Source: Clostridiales bacterium (GTDB lineage: Bacteria; Bacillota; Clostridia; Oscillospirales; Oscillospiraceae). From it: a stretch of DNA of 64,000 nucleotides. The notes below the pieces were generated by a model. The model saw only the letters and a list, made by a program, of their open reading frames with translations, had not been told where the DNA came from and made no database searches. The stretch's first letter is position 1; every line of letters begins with the position of its first letter. Below are positions 20,163-29,642 of the stretch, in pieces. The DNA lies in contig JAJQFJ010000059.1 of the NCBI GenBank assembly GCA_021201185.1, positions 1 through 64,000 of the forward strand, written 5' to 3'. A program made the position numbers and the translations under genes.

Positions 20163-21395
20163 ATGATGAAGCACGTTCTGGGGGCAAAGTGCGTCCGTTG
20201 CGGCAGGGAGTGGCCGGCGGAGCCGAATACCACCACCTGCCCCGCCTGCGGGGGGATGCTGGACATCCAATATGACTACGCCGCCATTGCAAAAGAGGTG
20301 AGCCATGAGACCATGGCAAACCGCACTGAGCAGTCCATGTGGCGGTATATGGAGTATCTTCCCGTCCAGGGCCTGGGAAATCGTCTCCGCCTCCGGGTGG
20401 GCTGGTCGCCCCTCTACCGGGCGGACCGGCTGGCAAAGGTGCTGGGACTCAACACCCTGTACGTCAAGGACGACGGGGTGAATCCCACCGCCAGCCTGAA
20501 GGACCGGGCCTCCGCCATGGCGGTGGTCAAGGCGGAGGAGGCGGGAGCGGAGATCATCGCCTGCTCCTCCACTGGCAACGCCGCCTCCTCTCTGGCGGGC
20601 AACGCCGCCGCCGCCGGGTTCCCCACCTATATCTTTGTCCCCTCCCGGGCACCCAAGGGGAAGGTCTCTCAGCTGATGATTTTCGGCGCCCACGTCATCA
20701 GCGTCCGGGGCAGCTATGAGGACACCTTCCGCCTCTCCCAGCAGGGCATCGAGCGCTACGGCTGGTACAATCGGAACGCCGCCATCAACCCCTACCTGAT
20801 GGAGGGGAAAAAGACGGTGGCCCTGGAGATCGCCGAGCAGCTCCATTGGCAGATGACCGATTATGTGGCCCTCTCCGTGGGGGACGGCTGCACCATCGCC
20901 GGGGTGTGGAAGGGCTTCAAGGACCTGTATGCCACCGGCATGATCGACCGCCTGCCCCGGCTCATCAGCGTCCAGGCGGAGGGCTGCTGCCCCCTGAACC
21001 GGGCGATTGCGGAAAATAAGCCCTGGGAGCCCATGGAGGAGAACACCCTGGCGGACTCCATTGCCGTGGGGGTTCCCCGGAATGCAGACAAGGCCCTGGC
21101 TGCCATCCGGGAGTCGGACGGCGTGGTGGTCAACGTCTCGGACGAGGAGATTCTGGCCGCCGCCCGACTGCTGGGCCGCACCTGCGGCGTGTTCGGAGAG
21201 CCTGCGGGGGTGACAGGCACCGCCGGAGTGAAGAAAGCGCTGGAGCTGGGACTAATCCCCCCGGAGGCCTCGGTGGTGAGCATCGTCACCGGGAACGGAT
21301 TAAAAGATACCCCCAACGCCATCAAAGCTGCCGGGGAGCCGATCTCCATCGACCCGGACATGGGACAGCTGCTGGACGTGATGGAGCGGCTGTGA
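20163..21395 (+). CDS. Threonine synthase-like PLP enzyme
   Basis: Zn-ribbon CVRCGREWPAEPNTTTCPACGG; VNPTASLKDRASAMAV; SSTGNAASSLAGNAA; SVGDGCTIAGVWKGF. Confidence 0.87.
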   Translation: MMKHVLGAKCVRCGREWPAEPNTTTCPACGGMLDIQYDYAAIAKEVSHETMANRTEQSMWRYMEYLPVQGLGNRLRLRVGWSPLYRADRLAKVLGLNTLYVKDDGVNPTASLKDRASAMAVVKAEEAGAEIIACSSTGNAASSLAGNAAAAGFPTYIFVPSRAPKGKVSQLMIFGAHVISVRGSYEDTFRLSQQGIERYGWYNRNAAINPYLMEGKKTVALEIAEQLHWQMTDYVALSVGDGCTIAGVWKGFKDLYATGMIDRLPRLISVQAEGCCPLNRAIAENKPWEPMEENTLADSIAVGVPRNADKALAAIRESDGVVVNVSDEEILAAARLLGRTCGVFGEPAGVTGTAGVKKALELGLIPPEASVVSIVTGNGLKDTPNAIKAAGEPISIDPDMGQLLDVMERL

Positions 21396-21458
21396 GGCCC
21401 CAAACAGAACAGAAGGAACAACGGAGCGCCGTCCCTGTGGCGCAGAAGGAGGGCCTGT

Positions 21459-22479
21459 ATGGAGACAAATACAGCATCCCCAAGAGACGCTTCCCTCGAC
21501 TATTTAAAATGTATCGCGCTGCTGGGACTGGTGATAGCGCATGTATCCACAAACGAGTTCCTTTTGCAGGCCAGAGTGTTTGATGTAAACCTGTTGGTGA
21601 TCATCAGCGCCATGCTCGGGTGCAGGGGGCTTGAACAGCACAGCATGGAAAATGGCCATAAATATATATATATATATTGGACAATATTACGCAAAAAGGT
21701 TTTTCCGCCTTGTTTTGCCCACGTGGATTTTTGTGACGTTTTACTTCCTGCTGAACAATATTTTTGAATTCCAGCAGTTGACAGAACGGCAAATCCTCAG
21801 AACATACCTGCTGCAGGACGCGTCCATCGGATATGTCTGGATCATATACATCTATCTGATCTGCGCTCTGTTGATGCCTCTGCTGGTTCATGTCGATTTG
21901 CGAAAGCTGTCCCATGTCGTAGCATGTATTTTGATTTTCTGCCTGTACCTTGCCATCATAGACCTGTCCGACAGCTATCTCTACCGCATTTTTGTCCTGT
22001 ATCCGATCATATATGGACTGATTAGCGTCATAGGGGTCAATTTCAGGCGTGTAGACAGGCGCATCTGGGTAGCGTTTGGCATCCTCTGCCTGGCAGTGTT
22101 TTTCGCTGTCGCCATCTGCCTTTGGCAGGAAAACGGTGTGCTTGTGCGCACCGGCTCCGAATATAAGTATCCGCCCCGGGTCTATTATCTGGCGTATACG
22201 ATCGGGTGCTCTCTGTTGCTGTTGTCAGCGGCGGAAAAGCTGAAACATCGCCTGAAGGCCAACCGGGTGGTGACCTTTATCGGGTCTTCTACGCTGTGGC
22301 TTTATCTGTGGCACATATTGGGATTACAGATTGCAAAAAGACTGACGGAAAGCGAGCCGGTCAGGATGCTGATTGTCATCCTGTTCAGTCTGGCAGTAGT
22401 GTATGTTCAGAGCACAATCGTTGCTGCCATTGAAAAAAGAACAGGGAAAAACCGGGTGCTCTCTCTGTTCAAGGGCTAA
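21459..22479 (+). pseudogene. Membrane acyltransferase-like protein, split by frameshift at an (AT)8 tract
   Basis: Frame A METNTASPRDASLDYLKCIALLGLVIAHV...MENGHKYIYIY; frame B IYIYIGQYYAKRFFRLVLPTWIFVTFYFLL...; junction at 21662-21677. Confidence 0.75.
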
Positions 22480-22619
22480 AAAGCGCTGTGCACAGGACTG
22501 TGCTGCCGAAAAATGCGGTGACGACTGAAAACAAAAAACGGGTGGATTGTCTTGCAACAGGCAATCCACCCAAACCGTTTCCGGGCACGATATGCAAACG
22601 CCGGGAGCGTTTGGCTCCG

Positions 22620-23255
22620 TCAGTCGCTGCCCTCTTCAATATAGCTGTACAGGGTGTACTTGGAGATACCGAAAAACTGGCTGATTTTCGCCCCGGACTT
22701 GGTGATGAGCAGGGCGCCGGAGTCGTTGAGAAACCGGATGGCCTTTACCTTGTCCTCCTTGGTCATCAGGGGGACCGGCTTGCCCACCAGGGCCACCGAC
22801 TGCTGGATGAGACTGTCCAGCAGCTCACTCACGTTGGTGGCGGGCTTGTCCGCCACGGGCTGCTGCTCTGCGTCCGGGGAGATGAGGGTATGGATGGCGT
22901 TCTCCGCCGCCATGAGGACGGTGACGTCGGTGTTCAGGGAGAGGATGTAATCCAGCTGATCGTCCTCCCCCCAGATATACAAGGTGCTAGATTTCAGCAC
23001 CTTGCCGTCCGCCGTCCGGGTGGTGAAGCCCAGCTTGTCCGGGAGCTGAGAGCGGGTCTTTTTCCGGGCGGCGATACCCACAGGGGAGGGGCCGTCCCCG
23101 GCGGAGCGGTGGGTGATATGACCGTTTTCAATATAGGCCACCACCGGGTCGCGCTCCCGGTCGGTCAGGTCGTGAATGACCACCTCGGTGTTGGGGCCGC
23201 ACTGGGCGGCCAGGCCGTGGGCGATCTGTTTGAGCAGCTCCAGCTGAGCGGGCAT
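22620..23255 (-). CDS. YheO-like PAS/HTH transcriptional regulator
   Basis: GPNTEVVIHDLTDRERDPVVAYIENGHITHRSAGD and C-terminal HTH GAKISQFFGISKYTLYSYI. Confidence 0.82.
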   Translation of the reverse strand: MPAQLELLKQIAHGLAAQCGPNTEVVIHDLTDRERDPVVAYIENGHITHRSAGDGPSPVGIAARKKTRSQLPDKLGFTTRTADGKVLKSSTLYIWGEDDQLDYILSLNTDVTVLMAAENAIHTLISPDAEQQPVADKPATNVSELLDSLIQQSVALVGKPVPLMTKEDKVKAIRFLNDSGALLITKSGAKISQFFGISKYTLYSYIEEGSD

Positions 23256-23406
23256 AAGGGTCAACTTCCTTCCGCAGTCTGATTTTCTGTCATCTATTCT
23301 AACAGATTTTTGAGAAATTGCAATGTGAAATGGAAGCTCCGCCGGTTGCAAACCGCCGGGAATCATGCTAGAATGAGAAAAACCTTTTACGAAAGGGGGA
23401 GCTGAG

Positions 23407-24738
23407 ATGCTGCTCATCGGAAACGGACGGGTGATCACCCGTGACCCGGACTGTCCCTGGCTGGAGCTGGGGGGCGTGGCCGTAGAGGACGGCAGGATAC
23501 GGGAGGTGGGCCCCTGGCCCGATCTGCGGGAGCACTACCCGGAGGCAGAGCTGCTGGACGCCCACGGAGGGGTCATCATGCCGGGGCTCATCAACACCCA
23601 CGAGCATATTTACTCCGCCATGGCCCGGGGCCTGTCCGTCAGGGGCTACCATCCCAGGGGATTTCTGGATATCCTGGAGGGGATGTGGTGGAACATCGAC
23701 CGCCATCTGACTCTGGAGCAGACCCGGCTCTCTGCCATGACCACTCTGATCGACTGCGTGAAAAACGGCGTCACCACCGTCTTTGACCACCACGCCAGCT
23801 TTTTCTGCATCCCGGACAGCCTCTCCGCCATTGAGGAGGCGGCGCAGGCGGTGGGTATCCGCCGCTGCCTCTGCTATGAGGTCTCCGACCGGGACGGCAA
23901 GGAAAAGGCCCGGGAGGCGGTGCTGGAAAACGAGCGGTTCATCCGCTATGCCCAACAGGACGAGACAGGGATGGTGGCCGCCATGATGGGCCTCCACGCC
24001 TCCTTCACCCTTTCAGACGAGACGCTGGCCTTCGCCGCCGCCCATCGGCCGGAGGGGGTGGGCTATCACATCCACGTGGCCGAGGGGGCCTACGATCTGG
24101 AGCACTGCCAGAAGACCTACGGCAAGCGGCTGGTGGAGCGGCTCCACGACGTGGACATCCTGGGACCCAAAACTCTGGCGGCCCACTGTATCTATATCAA
24201 CGAGGACGAGATGGAGCTGCTCCGGGAGACGGACACCATGGTGGTACACAACCCGGAATCCAATATGGGCAACGCCTGCGGCTGCCCTCCCACCATGGAG
24301 CTGTGCCATCGGGGAGTGCTGACAGGGCTGGGCACCGACGGCTATACTCACGACATGCTGGAGAGCTACAAGGTGGCCAATATCCTCCACAAGCACCATC
24401 TGAAGGACCCCAATGCCGCCTGGGGCGAGGTGCCGGAGATGCTGTTTGACGGCAACCCCCAAATCGCGGGGCGGTACTTCGATACCCCCCTGGGGGCGCT
24501 GAAGCCCGGATACGGGGCGGATGTCATCGTCACCGACTACATTCCAAATACGCCCATGGACGGGAGCAACTGCAACAGTCACATTCTGTTCGGCATGACC
24601 GGGCGGAGCGTCATCCACACGGTCTGCGCCGGGAAGGTGCTCATGCGGGACCGGGAGCTGACCTTCTGCGACGAGAAGGCGGTCAACGCCCGGGTTCGGG
24701 CGTCCGCCCAGGAGCTGTGGGACAGCATCAACGGATAG
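23407..24738 (+). CDS. ssnA: Putative aminohydrolase SsnA
   Basis: MPGLINTHEHIYSAMARGL, TTVFDHHAS, GLHASFTLSDETL, HNPESNMGNACG, LGTDGYTHDMLES. Confidence 0.9.
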   Translation: MLLIGNGRVITRDPDCPWLELGGVAVEDGRIREVGPWPDLREHYPEAELLDAHGGVIMPGLINTHEHIYSAMARGLSVRGYHPRGFLDILEGMWWNIDRHLTLEQTRLSAMTTLIDCVKNGVTTVFDHHASFFCIPDSLSAIEEAAQAVGIRRCLCYEVSDRDGKEKAREAVLENERFIRYAQQDETGMVAAMMGLHASFTLSDETLAFAAAHRPEGVGYHIHVAEGAYDLEHCQKTYGKRLVERLHDVDILGPKTLAAHCIYINEDEMELLRETDTMVVHNPESNMGNACGCPPTMELCHRGVLTGLGTDGYTHDMLESYKVANILHKHHLKDPNAAWGEVPEMLFDGNPQIAGRYFDTPLGALKPGYGADVIVTDYIPNTPMDGSNCNSHILFGMTGRSVIHTVCAGKVLMRDRELTFCDEKAVNARVRASAQELWDSING

Positions 24739-24760
24739 ACGGCAGAGAGGGGGAACGGTT

Positions 24761-26128
24761 ATGAAAACGCTCATCAGGGGCGGCACTCTGGTCACAGAGG
24801 AGAGCGCCCGGGTGCAGGATCTCCTGCTGGAGAACGGAAGGGTGGCCCAGGTGGGAGAGAATCTCTCCGACCCGGAGGCGGAGGTCATAGATGCCGCCGG
24901 AAGGCTGGTGTTCCCTGGCTTTATCGATGCCCACACCCATATGGACCTGCCCGTCTGCGGCACGGTGACGGCGGACGACTTCGCCTCCGGCACTGCCGCC
25001 GCCATTCTGGGGGGCACCACCTGTCTGGTGGACTTCGCCACCCAGGAGGCGGGGGAGACCCTGGCCCAGGGGCTTGCCAACTGGCACGAAAAGGCGGACG
25101 GCAGGAGCAGCTGTGACTACGCCTTTCACATGGCCATCTCCCAGTGGAGGCCGGATGTCCAGGAGGAGCTGCCGGACATGATACAGGCGGGGGTCACCTC
25201 CTTCAAGGTCTATCTGACCTACGGAAATATGGTCAGCGACCGGGAGCTGTACGAGGTGCTGCTGGCGCTGAAGCCCCTGGGGGGCATCGTGGGCGTCCAC
25301 TGCGAAAATGACGGCATTATCCAGGCCACCGCCGCCCGGCTGAAGGAGCAGGGCGTCACCGGACCGGAGGGACACTCCCTCTCCCGCCCGGACGAGGCGG
25401 AGGCGGAGGCCATCCACCGTCTGCTGACGGTGGCCCGGCTGGTGGACGTGCCGGTGGTGGTGGTCCACCTCTCCACGGAAAAGGGGCTGGAGGAGATTCG
25501 CCGGGCCAGGGCCATGGGACAGAAGGTCTATGTCGAGACCTGCCCTCAGTACCTGCTTCTGGACGACAGCCTGTATGCGCAACCCGACTTCCGGGGGGCC
25601 AGGTATGTCTGCTCACCGCCCCTGCGGAAAAAGCAGGACCAGGCGGCCCTGTGGGAGGCTCTGACAAAGGGAGAGATCGACACGGTCTCTACCGACCACT
25701 GCTCCTTCACCCTGGCCCAAAAGGACGCCGGGCGGGGAGACTTCTCCAAAATCCCCGGCGGGATGCCCGGCGCAGAGGAGCGGGTGGCGCTGATGTACAC
25801 CTACGGCGTGGAGACGGGGCGGCTGCCCCTGACCGAGCTGGTGCGGCGGCTGTCTGCCAATCCTGCAAAGCTCTACGGGATGTACCCCAGGAAGGGGACG
25901 CTGCTCCCCGGGAGCGATGCGGACGTGGTGATCTGGGACCCGGACGCAGAGACGGTGATCCACCGGGAGAACCGGCACTCCGCCTGTGACTACGCCCCCT
26001 ATGAGGGGTGGCGGCTCAGGGGCAGAGCGGAGACGGTGTTCCTCAGAGGAGAAAAGGTCGTGGAGGACGGCGAGCTCCGCCGCACCGGCACGGGAATCTA
26101 TATTGCGAGAGAGGCGAGCAGTCTATGA
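24761..26128 (+). CDS. hydA: Dihydropyrimidinase / phenylhydantoinase
   Basis: VFPGFIDAHTHMDL, GTTCLVDFA, FKVYLTYGN, GVHCENDGII, VSTDHCSF, GSDADVVIWDPD. Confidence 0.9.
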   Translation: MKTLIRGGTLVTEESARVQDLLLENGRVAQVGENLSDPEAEVIDAAGRLVFPGFIDAHTHMDLPVCGTVTADDFASGTAAAILGGTTCLVDFATQEAGETLAQGLANWHEKADGRSSCDYAFHMAISQWRPDVQEELPDMIQAGVTSFKVYLTYGNMVSDRELYEVLLALKPLGGIVGVHCENDGIIQATAARLKEQGVTGPEGHSLSRPDEAEAEAIHRLLTVARLVDVPVVVVHLSTEKGLEEIRRARAMGQKVYVETCPQYLLLDDSLYAQPDFRGARYVCSPPLRKKQDQAALWEALTKGEIDTVSTDHCSFTLAQKDAGRGDFSKIPGGMPGAEERVALMYTYGVETGRLPLTELVRRLSANPAKLYGMYPRKGTLLPGSDADVVIWDPDAETVIHRENRHSACDYAPYEGWRLRGRAETVFLRGEKVVEDGELRRTGTGIYIAREASSL

Positions 26129-27153
26129 AATGTATCAAGACCACCGAGGCAGTAGGACACGTCCTCTGCCATGATATCACCCAGATCATCCCCGGCGTGA
26201 CCAAGGGGGCGGTGTTCACCAAGGGCCATGTGGTCCGGGAGGAGGACATCCCCGTCCTGCTGTCCGTGGGCAAGGAGACCCTCTACGTCTGGGAGAAACA
26301 GGAGGGGATGCTCCACGAGAACGAGGCGGCGGACATCCTCCGGGAGATCTGCCAGGGGGCGAATATGCACCCGTCCGGGGTAAAAGAGGGAAAAATCGAG
26401 CTGATCGCCGACTGCGACGGCCTGTTCCGGGTGAACCGGGCGGGACTTCGGGCGGTGAACAGCCTGGGAGAGATGATGATCGCTTGCCGCCATGGGAATT
26501 TCCCGGTGAAGAGGGGGGATAAGCTGGCGGGCACCCGCATTATCCCTCTGGTCATCGAAGAGGAGAAGATGGAGCGGGCCAGAGAGGTCGCAGGCCCTGA
26601 CCCTCTGTTCCAGGTCTTGCCCTATCAGAAGCGCCGGGCGGGCATCGTCACCACCGGCAGCGAGGTCTATTATGGCCGCATCCAGGACCAGTTTACCCCG
26701 GTGCTGGAGGCCAAGCTGAGAGAGTTCCCTGTGGACATCGTGGGCCACGAAATTACCAACGACGACGCGGCTATGACCACCGCCGCCATCGAAAAGCTAC
26801 TGGCGCAGGGGGCCGACCTGATCCTCTGCACCGGCGGCATGAGCGTGGACCCGGACGACCGGACGCCCCTGGCCATCCGCAACACCGGGGCGGAGATTGT
26901 CAGCTACGGCTCCCCGGTGCTGCCAGGGGCCATGTTCCTGCTCAGCTACCTGGGGGAGGAGAGAATCCCCATTCTGGGCCTCCCCGGCTGCGTCATGTAC
27001 TCCAAGCGTACCATTTTTGACCTGGTGCTGCCCCGCGTCATGGCGGGGGTGGAGATCACCCGGGAGGACCTGGACGGACTGGGGGAGGGGGGCTTCTGCC
27101 TGAACTGCCCGGTTTGCACCTTCCCCAACTGCGGCTTCGGAAAGGGACACTAG
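26125..27153 (+). CDS. Molybdopterin-binding protein (MoeA/MogA-like domain)
   Basis: GIVTTGSEVYYGRIQD, LILCTGGMSVDPDDRT, PILGLPGCVMYSK; ATGA overlap with upstream CDS. Confidence 0.85.
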   Translation: MKCIKTTEAVGHVLCHDITQIIPGVTKGAVFTKGHVVREEDIPVLLSVGKETLYVWEKQEGMLHENEAADILREICQGANMHPSGVKEGKIELIADCDGLFRVNRAGLRAVNSLGEMMIACRHGNFPVKRGDKLAGTRIIPLVIEEEKMERAREVAGPDPLFQVLPYQKRRAGIVTTGSEVYYGRIQDQFTPVLEAKLREFPVDIVGHEITNDDAAMTTAAIEKLLAQGADLILCTGGMSVDPDDRTPLAIRNTGAEIVSYGSPVLPGAMFLLSYLGEERIPILGLPGCVMYSKRTIFDLVLPRVMAGVEITREDLDGLGEGGFCLNCPVCTFPNCGFGKGH

Positions 27154-27161
27154 GAGGGCCT

Positions 27162-27647
27162 ATGAGTGAGTTATCCCATGTAGACCGGCGGGGCCAGGCG
27201 TCTATGGTGGACGTGGGCGGCAAGGAGGAGACCCTCCGCACCGCCGAGGCCGTGGGCCGGATGCAGGTGAATGAGGCCATCTTCCGTGCCATCAAGACGA
27301 ATACCAGCAAAAAGGGAGACGTGCTGGCGGCGGCCCGGATCGCGGGCATCCAGGGGGCCAAGCACACCTGGGAGTTGATCCCCCTCTGCCATACCCTGAA
27401 CCTGACCCAGGTGGCGGTGGACTTTTCCCTCTCGCCGGAGACGCTGGAGGTGGAGTGCGTCTGCCGGGTGAAATGCGTGGGCAAGACCGGGGCGGAGATG
27501 GAGGCTCTCACCGGGGTCAGCACCGCTCTGCTCACGGTCTACGACATGTGCAAGGCTCTGGGACAGGACATGACCATCGGCCCCATCTTCCTCCGGGACA
27601 AGGACGGGGGCAAGACGGGGCACTATCGCCGGGAGGGACAGGATTGA
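27162..27647 (+). CDS. moaC: Cyclic pyranopterin monophosphate synthase
   Basis: MVDVGGKEETLRTAEA, AGIQGAKHTWELIPLCHTLNLT, GKTGAEMEALTGVSTALLTVYDMCKA. Confidence 0.96.
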   Translation: MSELSHVDRRGQASMVDVGGKEETLRTAEAVGRMQVNEAIFRAIKTNTSKKGDVLAAARIAGIQGAKHTWELIPLCHTLNLTQVAVDFSLSPETLEVECVCRVKCVGKTGAEMEALTGVSTALLTVYDMCKALGQDMTIGPIFLRDKDGGKTGHYRREGQD

Positions 27648-27675
27648 GACGGCAGAACAGACAGGCTGATACGCC

Positions 27676-28653
27676 ATGAGAGATCAGTACGGGCGGGAGA
27701 TCGACTACCTCCGCGTCTCCCTGACCGACCGGTGCAACCTCCGGTGCGGATACTGCCTCGGGTCGGGGCCGGTGCGCTGGCTGCCGGAGGAGACGCTGCT
27801 CACGGGTGAAGAGCTGTGTACCGTCGTCTCCGCCGCCGCAGAGCTGGGCATCTCCCGGCTCAAGCTCACCGGGGGAGAGCCTCTGCTCCGCCCCGGACTG
27901 CCAGAGCTGGTGGGGAGATTGTATGAGATACCCGGCATCGAGGACATCACCCTGACCACCAACGGCCTGCTGCTTTCAGCACAGGCGGAACAACTGGCGG
28001 AGGCGGGGGTCTCCGGAGTGAATATCAGCCTGGATACTCTGAACCAGGCGTCCTACGCTGCCCTCACCGGGACGGACGGCCTGGAGCGGGTGCTGGAGGG
28101 ACTGGACGCCGCCCTCTGCGCCGGGTTCTCCCACGTCAAGGTGAACTGCGTGGCGGGGAAGGGCATCACCGACCGGGACCCCGCCGAGGTGGCGGAGCTG
28201 GCCCGCACCCGGCGGGTGTGGGTGCGGTATATCGAGACGATGCCTCTTGGCCGGGGGAAAAGCTACCGTCCCGTGACCCGGAAGGCGCTGATACAGGAGT
28301 TGGAGGAGCGGTACGGCCCACTGACCCCGGTGGACGTGCGGGGAAACGGCCCGGCCATCTATTGCGCCGTCCCGGACTTTGCGGGACTGTTGGGCTTTAT
28401 CAGCCCCTGCTCCGCCCCCTTTTGCGACGGCTGTAACCGCCTGCGGCTCACCGCCGACGGCTGGTTGAAGCCCTGTCTCCAGTATCAGGGGACGGTGAAC
28501 CTCCGGGAGCTGCTCCGGATGGGGGCCTCTGGGGAGATGTTAAAGGCGGCCCTGTCCGCCGCCATCCGGAGCAAACCAAAGGGCCACCGCTTCGCCGAGG
28601 ACCAGGCTCAGACCGGCCTGGAGCGGCGGGGGATGTCGGCCATCGGCGGCTGA
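27676..28653 (+). CDS. moaA: GTP 3',8-cyclase MoaA
   Basis: SLTDRCNLRCGYC radical SAM motif; KLTGGEPLL; CSAPFCDGCNRLRLTADGWLKPCL. Confidence 0.96.
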   Translation: MRDQYGREIDYLRVSLTDRCNLRCGYCLGSGPVRWLPEETLLTGEELCTVVSAAAELGISRLKLTGGEPLLRPGLPELVGRLYEIPGIEDITLTTNGLLLSAQAEQLAEAGVSGVNISLDTLNQASYAALTGTDGLERVLEGLDAALCAGFSHVKVNCVAGKGITDRDPAEVAELARTRRVWVRYIETMPLGRGKSYRPVTRKALIQELEERYGPLTPVDVRGNGPAIYCAVPDFAGLLGFISPCSAPFCDGCNRLRLTADGWLKPCLQYQGTVNLRELLRMGASGEMLKAALSAAIRSKPKGHRFAEDQAQTGLERRGMSAIGG

Positions 28654-28688
28654 CGATTGAACCACAAAATGAGAGGGAGTGCTTTCCC

Positions 28689-29642
28689 ATGGGCATTATT
28701 AGAGGAATTTGCATCAGCTCCCGGCGGGGGACGGCCAAGGGGCCGGTGGACTCCATCCGGCTGGTGGAGGGCTTCGGCCTGGAGGGAGACGCCCACGGCG
28801 GCAATTGGCACCGTCAGGTCAGCCTGCTGGGTCAGGAGGCCATCGACGCCTTCAACGCCCAGGGGGCCGGGGTGCAGCCTGGGGACTTTGGGGAAAATCT
28901 CATCGTGGAGGGCTTCGACCTGCGGAGCCTGCCGGTGGGGACCTGCTTTCAGATCGGGGACGCCCTGCTGGAGCTGACTCAGATCGGCAAGGAGTGCCAC
29001 AGCCATTGTGAGATCTTTCAGCGGGTGGGCAAATGTATAATGCCTACCAACGGCGTTTTTGCCCAGGTGCTCCGGGGCGGCGTCATCCACGTGGGGGACG
29101 AGATATCCCTGGCGGACAACCCGGACAGACGGCCCACGGCGGCGGTGATCACCCTCAGCGACAAGGGGGCCTGCGGTCAGCGGGAGGACAAAAGCGGCCC
29201 CCTGGCCGTCCAGATGGCGGAGGCGGCGGGCTACCGGGTGGTGGAGACCCTGCTCCTCCCGGACGAGCAGAAGCGGCTGGAGCGGGAGCTGTGCCGGCTG
29301 GCGGACGGGCGGCAGGTGGCCCTGGTGCTGACCACCGGGGGCACCGGGTTCTCGGAGAGGGACCGCACCCCGGAGGCCACCCTGGCGGTGGCGGAGCGGA
29401 ACGCCCCGGGCATCGCCGAGGCCATCCGCTGGTACTCCCTGCAAATCACTCCCAGGGCCATGCTGGGCCGGGGGGCCAGCGTCATCCGGGGCAGAACGCT
29501 GATCGTCAATCTGCCCGGCAGCCCCAAGGCGGTGCGGGAGAGTCTGGAATTCCTGCTCCCCAGCCTGGGCCACGGCATCGACATTTTGCGGGGGACCGCC
29601 GCCGAGTGCGCCGCCCCTGACGGGAAGGAGCGAGAAAAATGA
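28689..29642 (+). CDS. MOSC domain - MogA/MoaB molybdopterin adenylyltransferase fusion
   Basis: N-part GLEGDAHGGNWHRQVSLLG (MOSC); C-part AVITLSDKGACGQREDKSGP, LVLTTGGTGFSERDRTPEA (MogA). Confidence 0.92.
   Translation: MGIIRGICISSRRGTAKGPVDSIRLVEGFGLEGDAHGGNWHRQVSLLGQEAIDAFNAQGAGVQPGDFGENLIVEGFDLRSLPVGTCFQIGDALLELTQIGKECHSHCEIFQRVGKCIMPTNGVFAQVLRGGVIHVGDEISLADNPDRRPTAAVITLSDKGACGQREDKSGPLAVQMAEAAGYRVVETLLLPDEQKRLERELCRLADGRQVALVLTTGGTGFSERDRTPEATLAVAERNAPGIAEAIRWYSLQITPRAMLGRGASVIRGRTLIVNLPGSPKAVRESLEFLLPSLGHGIDILRGTAAECAAPDGKEREK

Noticed and set aside
18582-20846. 754-aa minus-strand ORF over the PLP enzymes
   Set aside because: Antisense shadow ORF; the + strand has clear PLP motifs and an RBS.
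22488-23282. 264-aa plus-strand ORF opposite the YheO-like regulator
   Set aside because: Antisense shadow; the minus strand has PAS-like and HTH motifs.
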